From Arenicola marina (lineage: Eukaryota; Annelida; Polychaeta; Arenicolidae): a DNA stretch of 64,000 nt. Positions 11,740 through 23,400 of the stretch are shown piece after piece (positions within the stretch are counted from its first letter, which is position 1; each line of letters begins with the position of its first letter). The stretch is taken from NCBI GenBank assembly GCA_964019135.1, contig OZ025260.1, positions 24,918,254 to 24,982,253 on the forward strand. Direction: 5' to 3'. A program made the position numbers and the translations under genes. The notes under the pieces are model-generated. The model saw only the letters and a list, made by a program, of their open reading frames with translations, was not told the origin of the DNA and made no database searches.

Positions 11740-13828
11740 GCTGTCCATCCCTCCCTGTCCTCAATGTGATCGCTGTCCGCCCCTCCTTGTCCTCAATGTG
11801 ATCGCTGTCCAACCCTCCCTGGTGTCTTCAATGTGATCGCTGTCCGCCCCTCCCTGTCCTCAATGGCTCGCTGTCCATCCCTCCCTGTCCCCAATGTGAT
11901 CGCTGTCCAACCCTCCCTGTTCTCAATGTGATCGCTGTCCATCCCTCCCTGTCCCCAATGTGATCGCTGTCCGCCCCTCCCTGTCCTCAATGTGATCGCT
12001 GTCCAACCCTCCCTGGTGTCCTCAATGTGATCGCTGTCCGCCCCTCCCTGTCCTCAATGGTTCGCTGTCCATCCCTCCCTGTCCTCAATGTGATCGCTGT
12101 CCGCCCCTCCCTGTCCTCAATGGCTCGCTGTCCATCCCTCCCTGTCCCCAAGGTTATCGCTGTCCGCCCCTCCTTGTCCTCAATGTGATCGCTGTCCAAC
12201 CCTCCCTGGTGTCCTCAATGTGATCGCTGTCCGCCCCTCCCTGTCTTCAATGGCTCCCTGTCCATCCCTCCCTGTCCTCAATGTGATCGCTGTCCGCCCC
12301 TCCCTGTCCTCAATGGCTCGCTGTCCATCCCTCCCTGTCCCCAATGTGATCGCTGTCCACCCCTCCCTGTCCTCAATGGCTCGCTGTCCATCCCTCCCTG
12401 TCCCCAATGTGATCGCTGTCCGCCCCTCCCTGTCCTCAATGGCTCGCTGTCCATCCCACCCTGTCCCCAATGTGATCGCTGTCCGCCCCTCCCTGTCCTC
12501 AGTGGCTCGCTGTCCATCCCTCCCTGTCCCCAATGTGATCGCTGTCCGCCCCTCCCTGTCCTCAATGGCTCGCTGTCCATCCCTCCCTGGTGTCCTCAAT
12601 GTGATCGCTGTCCGCCCCTCCCAGTCCTCAATGTAATCGCTGTCCGCCCCTCCTTGTCCTCAATGTGATCGCTGTCCAACCCTCCCTGGTGTCCTCAATG
12701 TGATCGCTGTCCGCCCCTCCCTGTCCTCAATGGCTCGCTGTCCATCCCTCCCTGTCCCCAATGTGATCGCTGTCCAACCCTCCCTGTTCTCAATGTGATC
12801 GCTGTCCATCCCTCCCTGTCCCCAATGTGATCGCTGTCCGCCCCTCCCTGTCCTCAATGTGATCGCTGTCCAACCCTCCCTGGTGTCCTCAATGTGATCG
12901 CTGTCCGCCCCTCCCTGTCCTCAATGGCTCGCTGTCCATCCCTCCCTGTCCTCAATGTGATCGCTGTCCGCCCCTCCCTGTCCTCAATGGCTCGCTGTCC
13001 ATCCCTCCCTGTCCCCAATGTGATCGCTGTCCGCCGATCCCTGTCCTCAATGCGATCGCTGTCCAACCCTCCCTGGTGTCCTCAATGTGATCGCTGTCCG
13101 CCCCTCCCTGTCCTCAATGGCTCGCTGTCCATCCCTTCCTGTCCTCAATGTGATCGCTGTCCGCCCCTCCCTGTCCTCAATGGCTCGCTGTCCATCCCTC
13201 CCTGTCCCCAATGTGATCGCTGTCCGCCCCTCCCTGTCCTCAATGTGATCGCTGTCCAACCCTCCCTGGTGTCCTCAATGTGATCGCTGTCCGCCCCTCC
13301 CTGTCCTCAATGGCTCGCTGTAAGTCCCTCCCTGTCCCCAATGTGATCGCTGTCCGCCCCTCCCTGTCCTCAATGGCTCGCTGTCCATCCCTCCCTGTCC
13401 CCAATGTGATCGCTGTCCGCCCCTCCCTGTCCTCAATGTGATCGCTGTCCAACCCTCCCTGGTGTCCTCAATGTGATCGCTGTCCGCCCCTCCCTGTCCT
13501 CAATGGCTCGCTGTCCATCCCTCCCTGTCCTCAATGTGATCACTGTCCGCCCCTCCCTGTCCTCAATGGCTCGCTGTCCATCCCTCCCTGTCCCCAATGT
13601 GATCCCTGTCCGCCCCTCCCTGTCCTCAATGTGATCGCTGTCCAACCCTCCCTGGTGTCCTCAATGTGATCGCTGGCCGCCCCTCCCTGTCCTCAATGGC
13701 TCGCTGTCCATCCCTCCCTGTCCCCAATGTGATCGCTGTCCGCCCCTCCCTGTCCTCAATGGCTCGCTGTCCATCCCTCCCTGTCCCCAATGTGATCGCT
13801 GTCCGCCCCTCCCTGTCCTCAATGGCTC
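11740..13828. repeat. 2,089-bp segmental tandem duplication, copy 1
   Basis: Variants recur at exactly +2,089 bp: the 35-bp monomer at 11793 and 13882, GTAAGT at 13320 and 15409, and GCTGGCC at 13672 and 15761. The unit contains a ~420-bp run of 31/32-bp dimers (12180-12599), then four 193-bp hexamers, then a dimer block. Private differences from copy 2 include CCCCAAGGTTATCG and TGGCTCCCTG here, where copy 2 has CCCCAATGTTATCG and TGGCTCGCTG. Confidence 0.9.
12854..13625. repeat. 193-bp hexamer HOR, four units
   Basis: Units start at 12854, 13047, 13240 and 13433 with the standard 35-32-31-32-31-32 layout. The boundary near 13050 reads CAATGCGATCGC, giving an isolated GCGATCGC palindrome at 13052-13059 that copy 2 lacks (it has TGTGATCGC). 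GTAAGT lies at 13320. Confidence 0.88.
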
Positions 13829-15917
13829 GCTGTCCATCCCTCCCTGTCCTCAATGTGATCGCTGTCCGCCCCTCCTTGTCCTCAATGTGATCGCTGTCCA
13901 ACCCTCCCTGGTGTCTTCAATGTGATCGCTGTCCGCCCCTCCCTGTCCTCAATGGCTCGCTGTCCATCCCTCCCTGTCCCCAATGTGATCGCTGTCCAAC
14001 CCTCCCTGTTCTCAATGTGATCGCTGTCCATCCCTCCCTGTCCCCAATGTGATCGCTGTCCGCCCCTCCCTGTCCTCAATGTGATCGCTGTCCAACCCTC
14101 CCTGGTGTCCTCAATGTGATCGCTGTCCGCCCCTCCCTGTCCTCAATGGTTCGCTGTCCATCCCTCCCTGTCCTCAATGTGATCGCTGTCCGCCCCTCCC
14201 TGTCCTCAATGGCTCGCTGTCCATCCCTCCCTGTCCCCAATGTTATCGCTGTCCGCCCCTCCTTGTCCTCAATGTGATCGCTGTCCAACCCTCCCTGGTG
14301 TCCTCAATGTGATCGCTGTCCGCCCCTCCCTGTCTTCAATGGCTCGCTGTCCATCCCTCCCTGTCCTCAATGTGATCGCTGTCCGCCCCTCCCTGTCCTC
14401 AATGGCTCGCTGTCCATCCCTCCCTGTCCCCAATGTGATCGCTGTCCACCCCTCCCTGTCCTCAATGGCTCGCTGTCCATCCCTCCCTGTCCCCAATGTG
14501 ATCGCTGTCCGCCCCTCCCTGTCCTCAATGGCTCGCTGTCCATCCCACCCTGTCCCCAATGTGATCGCTGTCCGCCCCTCCCTGTCCTCAGTGGCTCGCT
14601 GTCCATCCCTCCCTGTCCCCAATGTGATCGCTGTCCGCCCCTCCCTGTCCTCAATGGCTCGCTGTCCATCCCTCCCTGGTGTCCTCAATGTGATCGCTGT
14701 CCGCCCCTCCCAGTCCTCAATGTATTCGCTGTCCGCCCCTCCTTGTCCTCAATGTGATCGCTGTCCAACCCTCCCTGGTGTCCTCAATGTGATCGCTGTC
14801 CGCCCCTCCCTGTCCTCAATGGCTCGCTGTCCATCCCTCCCTGTCCCCAATGTGATCGCTGTCCAACCCTCCCTGTTCTCAATGTGATCGCTGTCCATCC
14901 CTCCCTGTCCCCAATGTGATCGCTGTCCGCCCCTCCCTGTCCTCAATGTGATCGCTGTCCAACCCTCCCTGGTGTCCTCAATGTGATCGCTGTCCGCCCC
15001 TCCCTGTCCTCAATGGCTCGCTGTCCATCCCTCCCTGTCCTCAATGTGATCGCTGTCCGCCCCTCCCTGTCCTCAATGGCTCGCTGTCCATCCCTCCTTT
15101 TCCCCAATGTGATCGCTGTCCGCCGATCCCTGTCCTCAATGTGATCGCTGTCCAACCCTCCCTGGTGTCCTCAATGTGATCGCTGTCCGCCCCTCCCTGT
15201 CCTCAATGGCTCGCTGTCCATCCCTTCCTGTCCTCAATGTGATCGCTGTCCGCCCCTCCCTGTCCTCAATGGCTCGCTGTCCATCCCTCCCTGTCCCCAA
15301 TGTGATCGCTGTCCGCCCCTCCCTGTCCTCAATGTGATCGCTGTCCAACCCTCCCTGGTGTCCTCAATGTGATCGCTGTCCGCCCCTCCCTGTCCTCAAT
15401 GGCTCGCTGTAAGTCCCTCCCTGTCCCCAATGTGATCGCTGTCCGCCCCTCCCTGTCCTCAATGGCTCGCTGTCCATCCCTCCCTGTCCCCAATGTGATC
15501 GCTGTCCGCCCCTCCCTGTCCTCAATGTGATCGCTGTCCAACCCTCCCTGGTGTCTTCAATGTGATCGCTGTCCGCCCCTCCCTGTCCTCAATGGCTCGC
15601 TGTCCATCCCTCCCTGTCCTCAATGTGATCACTGTCCGCCCCTCCCTGTCCTCAATGGCTCGCTGTCCATCCCTCCCTGTCCCCAATGTGATCGCTGTCC
15701 GCCCCTCCCTGTCCTCAATGTGATCGCTGTCCAACCCTCCCTGGTGTCCTCAATGTGATCGCTGGCCGCCCCTCCCTGTCCTCAATGGCTCGCTGTCCAT
15801 CCCTCCCTGTCCCCAATGTGATCGCTGTCCGCCCCTCCCTGTCCTCAATGGCTCGCTGTCCATCCCTCCCTGTCCCCAATGTGATCGCTGTCCGCCCCTC
15901 CCTGTCCTCAATGGCTC
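13829..15917. repeat. 2,089-bp segmental tandem duplication, copy 2
   Basis: This is the second copy of the 2,089-bp unit. The run of 31/32-bp dimers at 14269-14688 and the hexamers follow in the same order as in copy 1. Private changes include CAATGTATTCGC near 14719 and CCTCCTTTTCCCC near 15095. An open frame of 215 codons on the + strand (14240-14887) is only the 63-bp dimer read through with a chance phase match; it starts within a monomer and has no gene-like features. Confidence 0.88.
14943..15714. repeat. 193-bp hexamer HOR, four units
   Basis: Units start at 14943, 15136, 15329 and 15522. The order of unit types (GCCGATCCC end, TCCATCCCTTCC, GTAAGT at 15409, GATCACTG) equals that of the earlier four-unit runs, which supports a common ancestral block of four hexamers. 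Confidence 0.88.
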
Positions 15918-16529
15918 GCTGTCCATCCCTCCCTGTCCCCAATGTGATCGCTGTCCGCCCCTCCCTGTACTCAATGGCTCGCTGTCCATCCCTCCCTGTC
16001 CCCAATGTGATCGCTATCCGTCCCTCCCAGTCCTCAATGTAATCGCTGTCCAACCCTCCGTGTCCCCAATGTGATCGCTGTCCGCCCCTCCTTGTCCTCA
16101 ATGTGATCGCTGTCCAACCCTCCCTGGTGTCCTCAATGTAATCGCTGTCCGCCCCGCCCTGTCCTCAATGGCTCGCTGTTCATCCCTCCCTGTCCCCAAT
16201 GTGATCGCTGTCCGCCGCTCCTTGTCCTCAATGTGATCGCTGTCCAACCCTCCCTGGTGTCCTCAATGTGATCGCTGTCCGCCCGTCCCTGTCCTCAATG
16301 GCTCGCTGTCCATCCCTCCCTGTCCTCAATGTGATCGCTGTCCGCCCCTCCTTGTCCTCAATGTGATCGCTGTCCAACCCTCCCTGGTGTCTTCAATGTG
16401 ATCGCTGTCCCTCCCTCCCTGCCCTCAATGGCTCGCTGTCCATCCCTCCCTGTCCTCAATGTGATCGCTGTCCGCCCCTCCCTGTCCTCAATGTGATCGC
16501 TGTCCAACCCTCCCTGGTGTCCTCTATGT
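15918..16529. repeat. A-type tail matching about 3.26-3.87 kb
   Basis: Beyond the end of the 2,089-bp unit the sequence follows the 2,447-bp module at offset 12,654 (15715 pairs with 3061). It includes CTGTACTCAATGG, GCTATCCGTCCC, CCGTGTCCCC and CGCCCCGCCCTG. This shows that the 2,089-bp unit is an internal duplication within the longer A-type module. Confidence 0.78.
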
Positions 16530-19500
16530 AATCGCTGTCCGCCCCTCCTTGTCCTCAATGTGATCGCTGTCCAACCCTCCCTGGTGTCCTCAATGTAATC
16601 GCTGTCCGCCCCGCCCTGTCCTCAATGGCTCGCTGTCCATCCCTCCCTGTCCCCAATGTGATCGCTGTCCGCCCCTCCCTGTCCTCAATGTGATCGCTGT
16701 CCAACCCTCCCTGGTGTCCTCAATGTGATCGCTGTCCGCCCGTCCCTGTCCTCAATGGCTCGCTGTCCATCCCTCCCTGTCCTCAATGTGATCGCTGTCC
16801 GCCCCTCCTTGTCCTCAATGTGATCGCTGTCCAACCCTCCCTGGTGTCTTCAATGTGATCGCTGTCCGTCCCTCCCTGTCCTCAATGGCTTGCTGTCCAT
16901 CCCTCCCTGTCCTCAATGTGATCGCTGTCCGCCCCTCCCTGTCCTCAATGTGATCGCTGTCCAACCCTCCCTGGTGTCCTCAATGTAATCGCTGTCCGCC
17001 CCTCCTTGTCCTCAATGTGATCGCTGTCCAACCCTCCCTGGTGTCCTCAATGTGATCGCTGTCCGCCCCTCCCTGTCCTCAATGGCTCGCTGTCCATCCC
17101 TCCCTGTCCTCAATGTGATCGCTGTCCGCCCCTCCCTGTCCTCAATGTGATCGCTGTCCGCCCCTCCCTGTCCTCAATGTGATCGCTGTCCGCCCCTCCC
17201 TGTCCTCAATGGCTCGCTGTCCATCCCTCCCTGTCCTCAATGTGATCGCTGTCCATCCTTCCCTGTCCTCAATGTGATCGCTGTCCGCCCCTCCCTGTCC
17301 TCAATGTGATCGCTGTCCGCCCCTCCCTGTCCTCAATGTGATCGCTGTCTGTCCCTCCCTGTCCTCAATGTGATCGCTGTCCAACCCTCCCTGTCCTCAA
17401 TGTGATCGCTGTCCGTCCCTCCCTGTCCTCAATGTGATCGCTTTCTGCACCTTCCTGTCCTCAATGTGATCGCTGTCCAACCCTCCCTGTTCTCAATGTG
17501 ATCGCTGTCCATCCCTCCCTGTCCCCAATGTGATCGCTGTCCGCCCCTCCCTGTCCTCAATGTGATCGCTGTCCAACCCTCCCTGGTGTCCTCAATGTGA
17601 TCGCTGTCCGCCCCTCCCTGTCCTCAATGGCTCGCTGTCCATCCCTCCCTGTCCTCAATGTGATCGCTGTCCGCCCCTCCCTGTCCTCAATGGCTCGCTG
17701 TCCATCCCTCCCTGTCCTCAATGTGATCGCTGTCCGCTCCTCCCCGTCCTCAATGTGATCGCTGTCCGCTCCTCCCCGTCCTCAATGTGATCGCTGTCCG
17801 TCCCTCCCTGTCCTCAATGGCTCGCTGTCCATCCCTCCCTGTCCTCAATGTGATCGCTGTCCGCTCCTCCCCGTCCTCAATGTGATCGCTGTCCGCTCCT
17901 CCCCGTCCTCAATGTGATCGCTGTCCGTCCCTCCCTGTTCTCAACATGATCGCTGTCCGCCCCTCCCTATCCTCAATGTGAACGCTGTCCAACCCTCCCT
18001 GTTCTCAATGTGATCGCTGTCCATCCCTCCCTGTCCCCAATGTGATCGCTGTCCGCCCCTCCCTGTCCTCAATGTGATCGCTGTCCAACCCTCCCTGGTG
18101 TCCTCAATGTGATCGCTGTCCGCCCCTCCCTGTCCTCAATGGCTCGCTGTCCATCCCTCCCTGTCCTCAATGTGATCGCTGTCCGCCCCTCCCTGTCCTC
18201 AATGGCTCGCTGTCCATCCCTCCCTGTCCTCAACGTGATCGCTGTCCGCTCCTCCCCGTCCTCAATGTGATCGCTGTCCGCTCCTCCCCGTCCCCAATGT
18301 GATCGCTGTCCGTCCCTCCCTGTCCCCAATGTGATCGCTATCCGCCCCTCCCTGTTCTCAATGTGATCGCTGTCCGTCCCTCCCCGTCCTCAATGTGATC
18401 GCTGCCCGCTCCTCCCTGTCCTTAATGTGATCGTTGTCCGCGCCTCCCTGTCCTCAATGTGATCGCTGTCCGCCCCTCCCTGTCCTCAATGTGATCGCTG
18501 TCCGTCCCTCCCAGTCCTCAATGTAATCGCTGTCCGCTCCTCCCTGTCCTCAATGTGATCGCTGTCCGCTCCTCCCTGTTCTCAATGTGATCACTGTCCG
18601 CCCCTCCCTGTCCTCAATGTGATCGCTGTCCGCTCCTCCCCGTCCTCAATGTGATCGCTGTCCGCCCCTCCCTGTTCTCAATGTGATCGCTGTGCGTCCC
18701 TCCCTGTCCCCAATGTGATCGCTGTCCGCCCCTCCCTGTCCTCAATGGCTCGCTGTCCGCCCCTCCCTGTCCTCAATGTGATCGCTGTCCGCCCCTCCCT
18801 GTCCTCAATGTGATCGCTATCCGTCTCCCTCTCTGTGCTCAATGGCTCGATGTCCATCCCTCCCTGTCCCCAATGTGATCGCTGTCCGCCCCTCCCTGTC
18901 CTCAATGTGATCGCTATCCGTCCCTCCCCGTCCTCAATGTGATCGCTGTCCGCCCCTCCCTGTCCTCAATGTGATCGCTGTCCGTCCCTCCCTGTCCTCA
19001 ATGTGATCGCTGTGCGCCCCTCCCTGTGCTCAATGTGATCGTTGTCCGCCCCTCCCCGTCCTCAATGTGATCGCTGTCCGCCCCTCCCTGTCCTCAATGT
19101 GATCGCTGTCCGTCCCTCCCAGTCCTCAATGTAATCGCTGTCCGCTCCTCCCTGTCCTCAATGTGATCGCTGTCCGCTCCTCCCTGTTCTCAATGTGATC
19201 GCTGTCTGTCCCTCCCTGTCCTCAATGTGATCGCTGTCCGCCCCTCCCTGTCCTCAATGTGATCGCTGTCCGTCCCTCCCTGTCCCCAATGTGATCGCTG
19301 TCCGCCCCTCCCTGTCCTCAATGGCTCGCTGTCCATCCCTCCCTCTCCTCAATGTGATCGCTGTCCGCCCCTCCCTGTCCTCAATGGCTCGCTGTCCATC
19401 CCTCCCTGTCCTCAATGTGATCGCTGTCCGCTCCTCCCCGTCCTCAATGTGATCGCTGTCCGCTCCTCCCCGTCCTCAATGTGATCGCTGTCCGTCCCTC

Positions 19501-20216
19501 CCTGTTCTCAATGTGATCGCTGTCCGCTCCTCCCTGTCCTCAATGTGATCGCTGTCCGCCCCTCCCTGTCCTCAATGTGATCGCTGTCCGTCCCTCCCTG
19601 TCCTCAATGTGATCGCTTTCCGCACCTCCCTGTCCTCAATGTGATCGCTGTCCAACCCTCCCTGTTCTCAATGTGATCGCTGTCCATCCCTCCCTGTCCC
19701 CAATGTGATCGCTGTCCGCCCCTCCCTGTCCTCAATGTGATCGCTGTCCAACCCTCCCTGGTGTCCTCAATGTGATCGCTGTCCGCCCCTCCCTGTCCTC
19801 AATGGCTCGCTGTCCATCCCTCCCTGTCCTCAATGTGATCGCTGTCCGCCCCTCCCTGTCCTCAATGGCTCGCTGTCCATCCCTCCCTGTCCTCAATGTG
19901 ATCGCTGTCCGCTCCTCCCCGTCCTCAATGTGATCGCTGTCCGTCCCTCCCTGTCCCCAATGTGATCGCTGTCCGCCCCTCCCTGTCCTCAATGGCTCGC
20001 TGTCCATCCCTCCCTGTCCCCAATGTGATCGCTGTCCGCCCCTCCCTGTCCTCAATGGCTCGCTGTCCATCCCTCCCTGTCCCCAATGTGATCGCTGTCC
20101 GCCCCTCCCTGTCCCCAATGTGATCGCTGTCCGCCTCTCCCTGTCCTCAATGGCTCGCTGTCCATCCCTCCCCGTCCTCAATGTGATCGCTGTCCGTCCC
20201 TCCCTGTCCTCAATGT
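16530..20216. repeat. 3,687-bp segmental duplication, copy 1
   Basis: GCCCCGCCCTG at 16608 and 20295 are 3,687 bp apart; GCTTTCTGC at 17440 and 21126, and GCTATCCGCCCC near 18337 and 22023, are 3,686 apart. A one-base loss in copy 2 (CTGTCCCCCCTG near 21035) explains the change. Matching runs from about 16530 to 19165. The remaining ~1.05 kb to 20216, with more 31/32-bp dimers (19732-20181), is not in the second copy. The segment marks the change from A-type DNA to mostly 32-bp monomers. Confidence 0.82.
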
Positions 20217-22860
20217 GATCGCTGTCCGCCCCTCCTTGTCCTCAATGTGATCGCTGTCCAACCCTCCCTGGTGTCCTCAATGTAATCGCTGTCCGCCCCG
20301 CCCTGTCCTCAATGGCTCGCTGTCCATCCCTCCCTGTCCCCAATGTGATCGCTGTCCGCCGCTCCTTGTCCTCAATGTGATCGCTGTCCAACCCTCCCTG
20401 GTGTCCTCAATGTGATCGCCGTCCGCCCGTCCCTGTCCTCAATGGCTCGCTGTCCATCCCTCCCTGTCCTCAATGTGATCGCTGTCCGCCCCTCCTTGTC
20501 CTCAATGTGATCGCTGTCCAACCCTCCCTGGTGTCTTCAATGTGATCGCTGTCCGTCCCTCCCTGTCCTCAATGGCTCGCTGTCCATCCCTCCCTGTCCT
20601 CAATGTGATCGCTGTCCGCCCCTCCCTGTCCTCAATGTGATCGCTGTCCAACCCTCCCTGGTGTCCTCAATGTAATCGCTGTCCGCCCCTCCTTGTCCTC
20701 AATGTGATCGCTGTCCAACCCTCCCTGGTGTCCTCAATGTGATCGCTGTCCGCCCCTCCCTGTCCTCAATAGCTCGCTGTCCATCCCTCCCTGTCCTCAA
20801 CGTGATCGCTGTCCGCCCCTCCCTGTCCTCAATGTGATCGCTGTCCGCCCCTCCCTGTCCTCAATGTGATCGCTGTCCGCCCCTCCCTGTCCTCAATGGC
20901 TCGCTGTTCATCCCTCCCTGTCCTCAATGTGATCGCTGTCCATCCTTCCCTGTCCTCAATGTGATCGCTGTCCGCCCCTCCCTGTCCTCAATGTGATCGC
21001 TGTCCGCCCCTCCCTGTCCTCAATGTGATCGCTGTCTGTCCCCCCTGTCCTCAATGTGATCGCTGTCCAACCCTCCCTGTCCTCAATGTGATCGCTGTCC
21101 GTCCCTCCCTGTCCTCAATGTGATCGCTTTCTGCACCTTCCTGTCCTCAATGTGATCGCTGTCCAACCCTCCCTGTTCTCAATGTGATCGCTGTCCATCC
21201 CTCCCTGTCCCCAATGTGATCGCTGTCCGCCCCTCCCTGTCCTCAATGTGATCGCTGTCCAACCCTCCCTGGTGTCCTCAATGTGATCGCTGTCCGCCCC
21301 TCCCTGTCCTCAATGGCTCGCTGTCCATCCCTCCCTGTCCTCAATGTGATCGCTGTCCGCCCCTCCCTGTCCTCAATGGCTCGCTGTCCATCCCTCCCTG
21401 TCCTCCATGTGATCGCTGTCCGCTCCTCCCCGTCCTCAATGTGATCGCTGTCCGCTCCTCCCCGTCCTCAATGTGATCGCTGTCCGTCCCTCCCTGTCCT
21501 CAATGGCTCGCTGTCCATCCCTCCCTGTCCTCAATGTGATCGCTGTCCGCTCCTCCCCGTCCTCAATGTGATCGCTGTCCGCACCTCCCCGTCCTCAATG
21601 TGATCGCTGTCCGTCCCTCCCTGTTCTCAATATGATCGCTGTCCGCCCCTCCCTATCCTCAATGTGAACGCTGTCCAACCCTCCCTGTTCTCAATGTGAT
21701 CGCTGTCCATCCCTCCCTGTCCCCAATGTGATCGCTGTCCGCCCCTCCCTGTCCTCAATGTGATCGCTGTCCAACCCTCCCTGGTGTCCTCAATGTGATC
21801 GCTGTCCGCCCCTCCCTGTCCTCAATGGCTCGCTGTCCATCCCTCCCTGTCCTCAATGTGATCGCTGTCCGCCCCTCCCTGTCCTCAATGGCTCGCTGTC
21901 CATCCCTCCCTGTCCTCAACGTGATCGCTGTCCGCTCCTCCCCGTCCTCAATGTGATCGCTGTCCGCTCCTCCCCATCCTCAATGTGATCTCTGTCCGTC
22001 CCTCCCTGTCCCCAATGTGATCGCTATCCGCCCCTCCCTGTTCTCAATGTGATCGCTGTCCGTCCCTCCCCGTCCTCAATGTGATCGCTGTCCGCTCCTC
22101 CCTGTCCTTAATGTGATCGTTGTCCGCGCCTCCCTGTCCTCAATGTGATCGCTGTCCGCCCCTCCCTGTCCTCAATGTGATCGCTGTCCGTCCCTCCCAG
22201 TCCTCAATGTAATCGCTGTCCGCTCCTCCCTGTCCTCAATGTGATCGCTGTCCGCTCCTCCCTGTTCTCAATGTGATCACTGTCCGCCCCTCCCTGTCCT
22301 CAATGTGATCGCTGTCCGCTCCTCCCCGTCCTCAATGTGATCGCTGTCCGCCCCTCCCTGTTCTCAATGTGATCGCTGTCCGTCCCTCCCTGTCCCCAAT
22401 GTGATCGCTGTCCGCCCCTCCCTGTCCTCAATGGCTCGCTGTCCGCCCCTCCCTGTCCTCAATGTGATCGCTGTCCGCCCCTCCCTGTCCTCAATGTGAT
22501 CGCTATCCGTCCCTCCCTGTCCTCAATGGCTCGATGTCCATCCCTCCCTGTCCCCAATGTGATCGCTGTCCGCCCCTCCCTGTCCTCAATGTGATCGCTA
22601 TCCGTCCCTCCCCGTCCTCAATGTGATCGCTGTCCGCCCCTCCCTGTCCTCAATGTGATCGCTGTCCGTCCCTCCCTGTCCTCAATGTGATCGCTGTCCG
22701 CCCCTCCCTGTGCTCAATGTGATCGTTGTCCGCCCCTCCCCGTCCTCAATGTGATCGCTGTCCGCCCCTCCCTGTCCTCAATGTGATCGCTGTCCGTCCC
22801 TCCCAGTCCTCAATGTAATCGCTGTCCGCTCCTCCCTGTCCTCAATGTGATCGCTGTCCG
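20217..22860. repeat. 3,687-bp segmental duplication, copy 2 (partial)
   Basis: This follows copy 1 from about 16530 to 19170. It contains the CGCTCCTCCCCG cassette (from ~21403), the linked pair CCTTAATG/CGTTGTCCGCGCC at about 22106, and GATGTCCATCC near 22531. The copy stops near 22860, where it turns into a repeat of its own middle part (989-bp period). Confidence 0.8.
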
Positions 22861-23400
22861 CCCCTCCCTGTCCTCAATGGCTCGCTGTCCATCCCTCCCT
22901 GTCCTCAACGTGATCGCTGTCCGCTCCTCCCCGTCCTCAATGTGATCGCTGTCCGCTCCTCCCCATCCTCAATGTGATCGCTGTCCGTCCCTCCCTGTCC
23001 CCAATGTGATCGCTATCCGCCCCTCCCTGTTCTCAATGTGATCGCTGTCCGTCCCTCCCCGTCCTCAATGTGATCGCTGTCCGCTCCTCCCTGTCCTTAA
23101 TGTGATCGTTGTCCGCGCCTCCCTGTCCTCAATGTGATCGCTGTCCGCCCCTCCCTGTCCTCAATGTGATCGCTGTCCGTCCCTCCCAGTCCTCAATGTA
23201 ATCGCTGTCCGCTCCTCCCTGTCCTCAATGTGATCGCTGTCCGCTCCTCCCTGTTCTCAATGTGATCACTGTCCGCCCCTCCCTGTCCTCAATGTGATCG
23301 CTGTCCGCTCCTCCCCGTCCTCAATGTGATCGCTGTCCGCCCCTCCCTGTTCTCAATGTGATCGCTGTCCGTCCCTCCCTGTCCTCAATGGCTCGCTGTC
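22861..23400. repeat. 989-bp tandem duplication, second (partial) copy
   Basis: CCCCATCCT at 21972 and 22961, and CCTTAATG at 22106 and 23095, are each 989 bp apart, so roughly 21872-22411 is repeated here. 989 is 31 x 32 minus 3, in agreement with a few 31-bp monomers in an otherwise 32-bp unit. The copy ends near 23390, where GGCTCGCTGTCCATCCC and GATCGGTG begin. Confidence 0.82.

Noticed and set aside
14240-14887. 215-codon open frame on the + strand, and many 60-150-codon frames on both strands
   Set aside because: All are translations of the satellite, with 21-residue periodicity from the 63-bp dimer. They start at GTG or TTG inside a monomer, stop when a 35-bp or extra 32-bp monomer shifts the frame, and similar frames lie on the opposite strand. 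There is no gene-like context.
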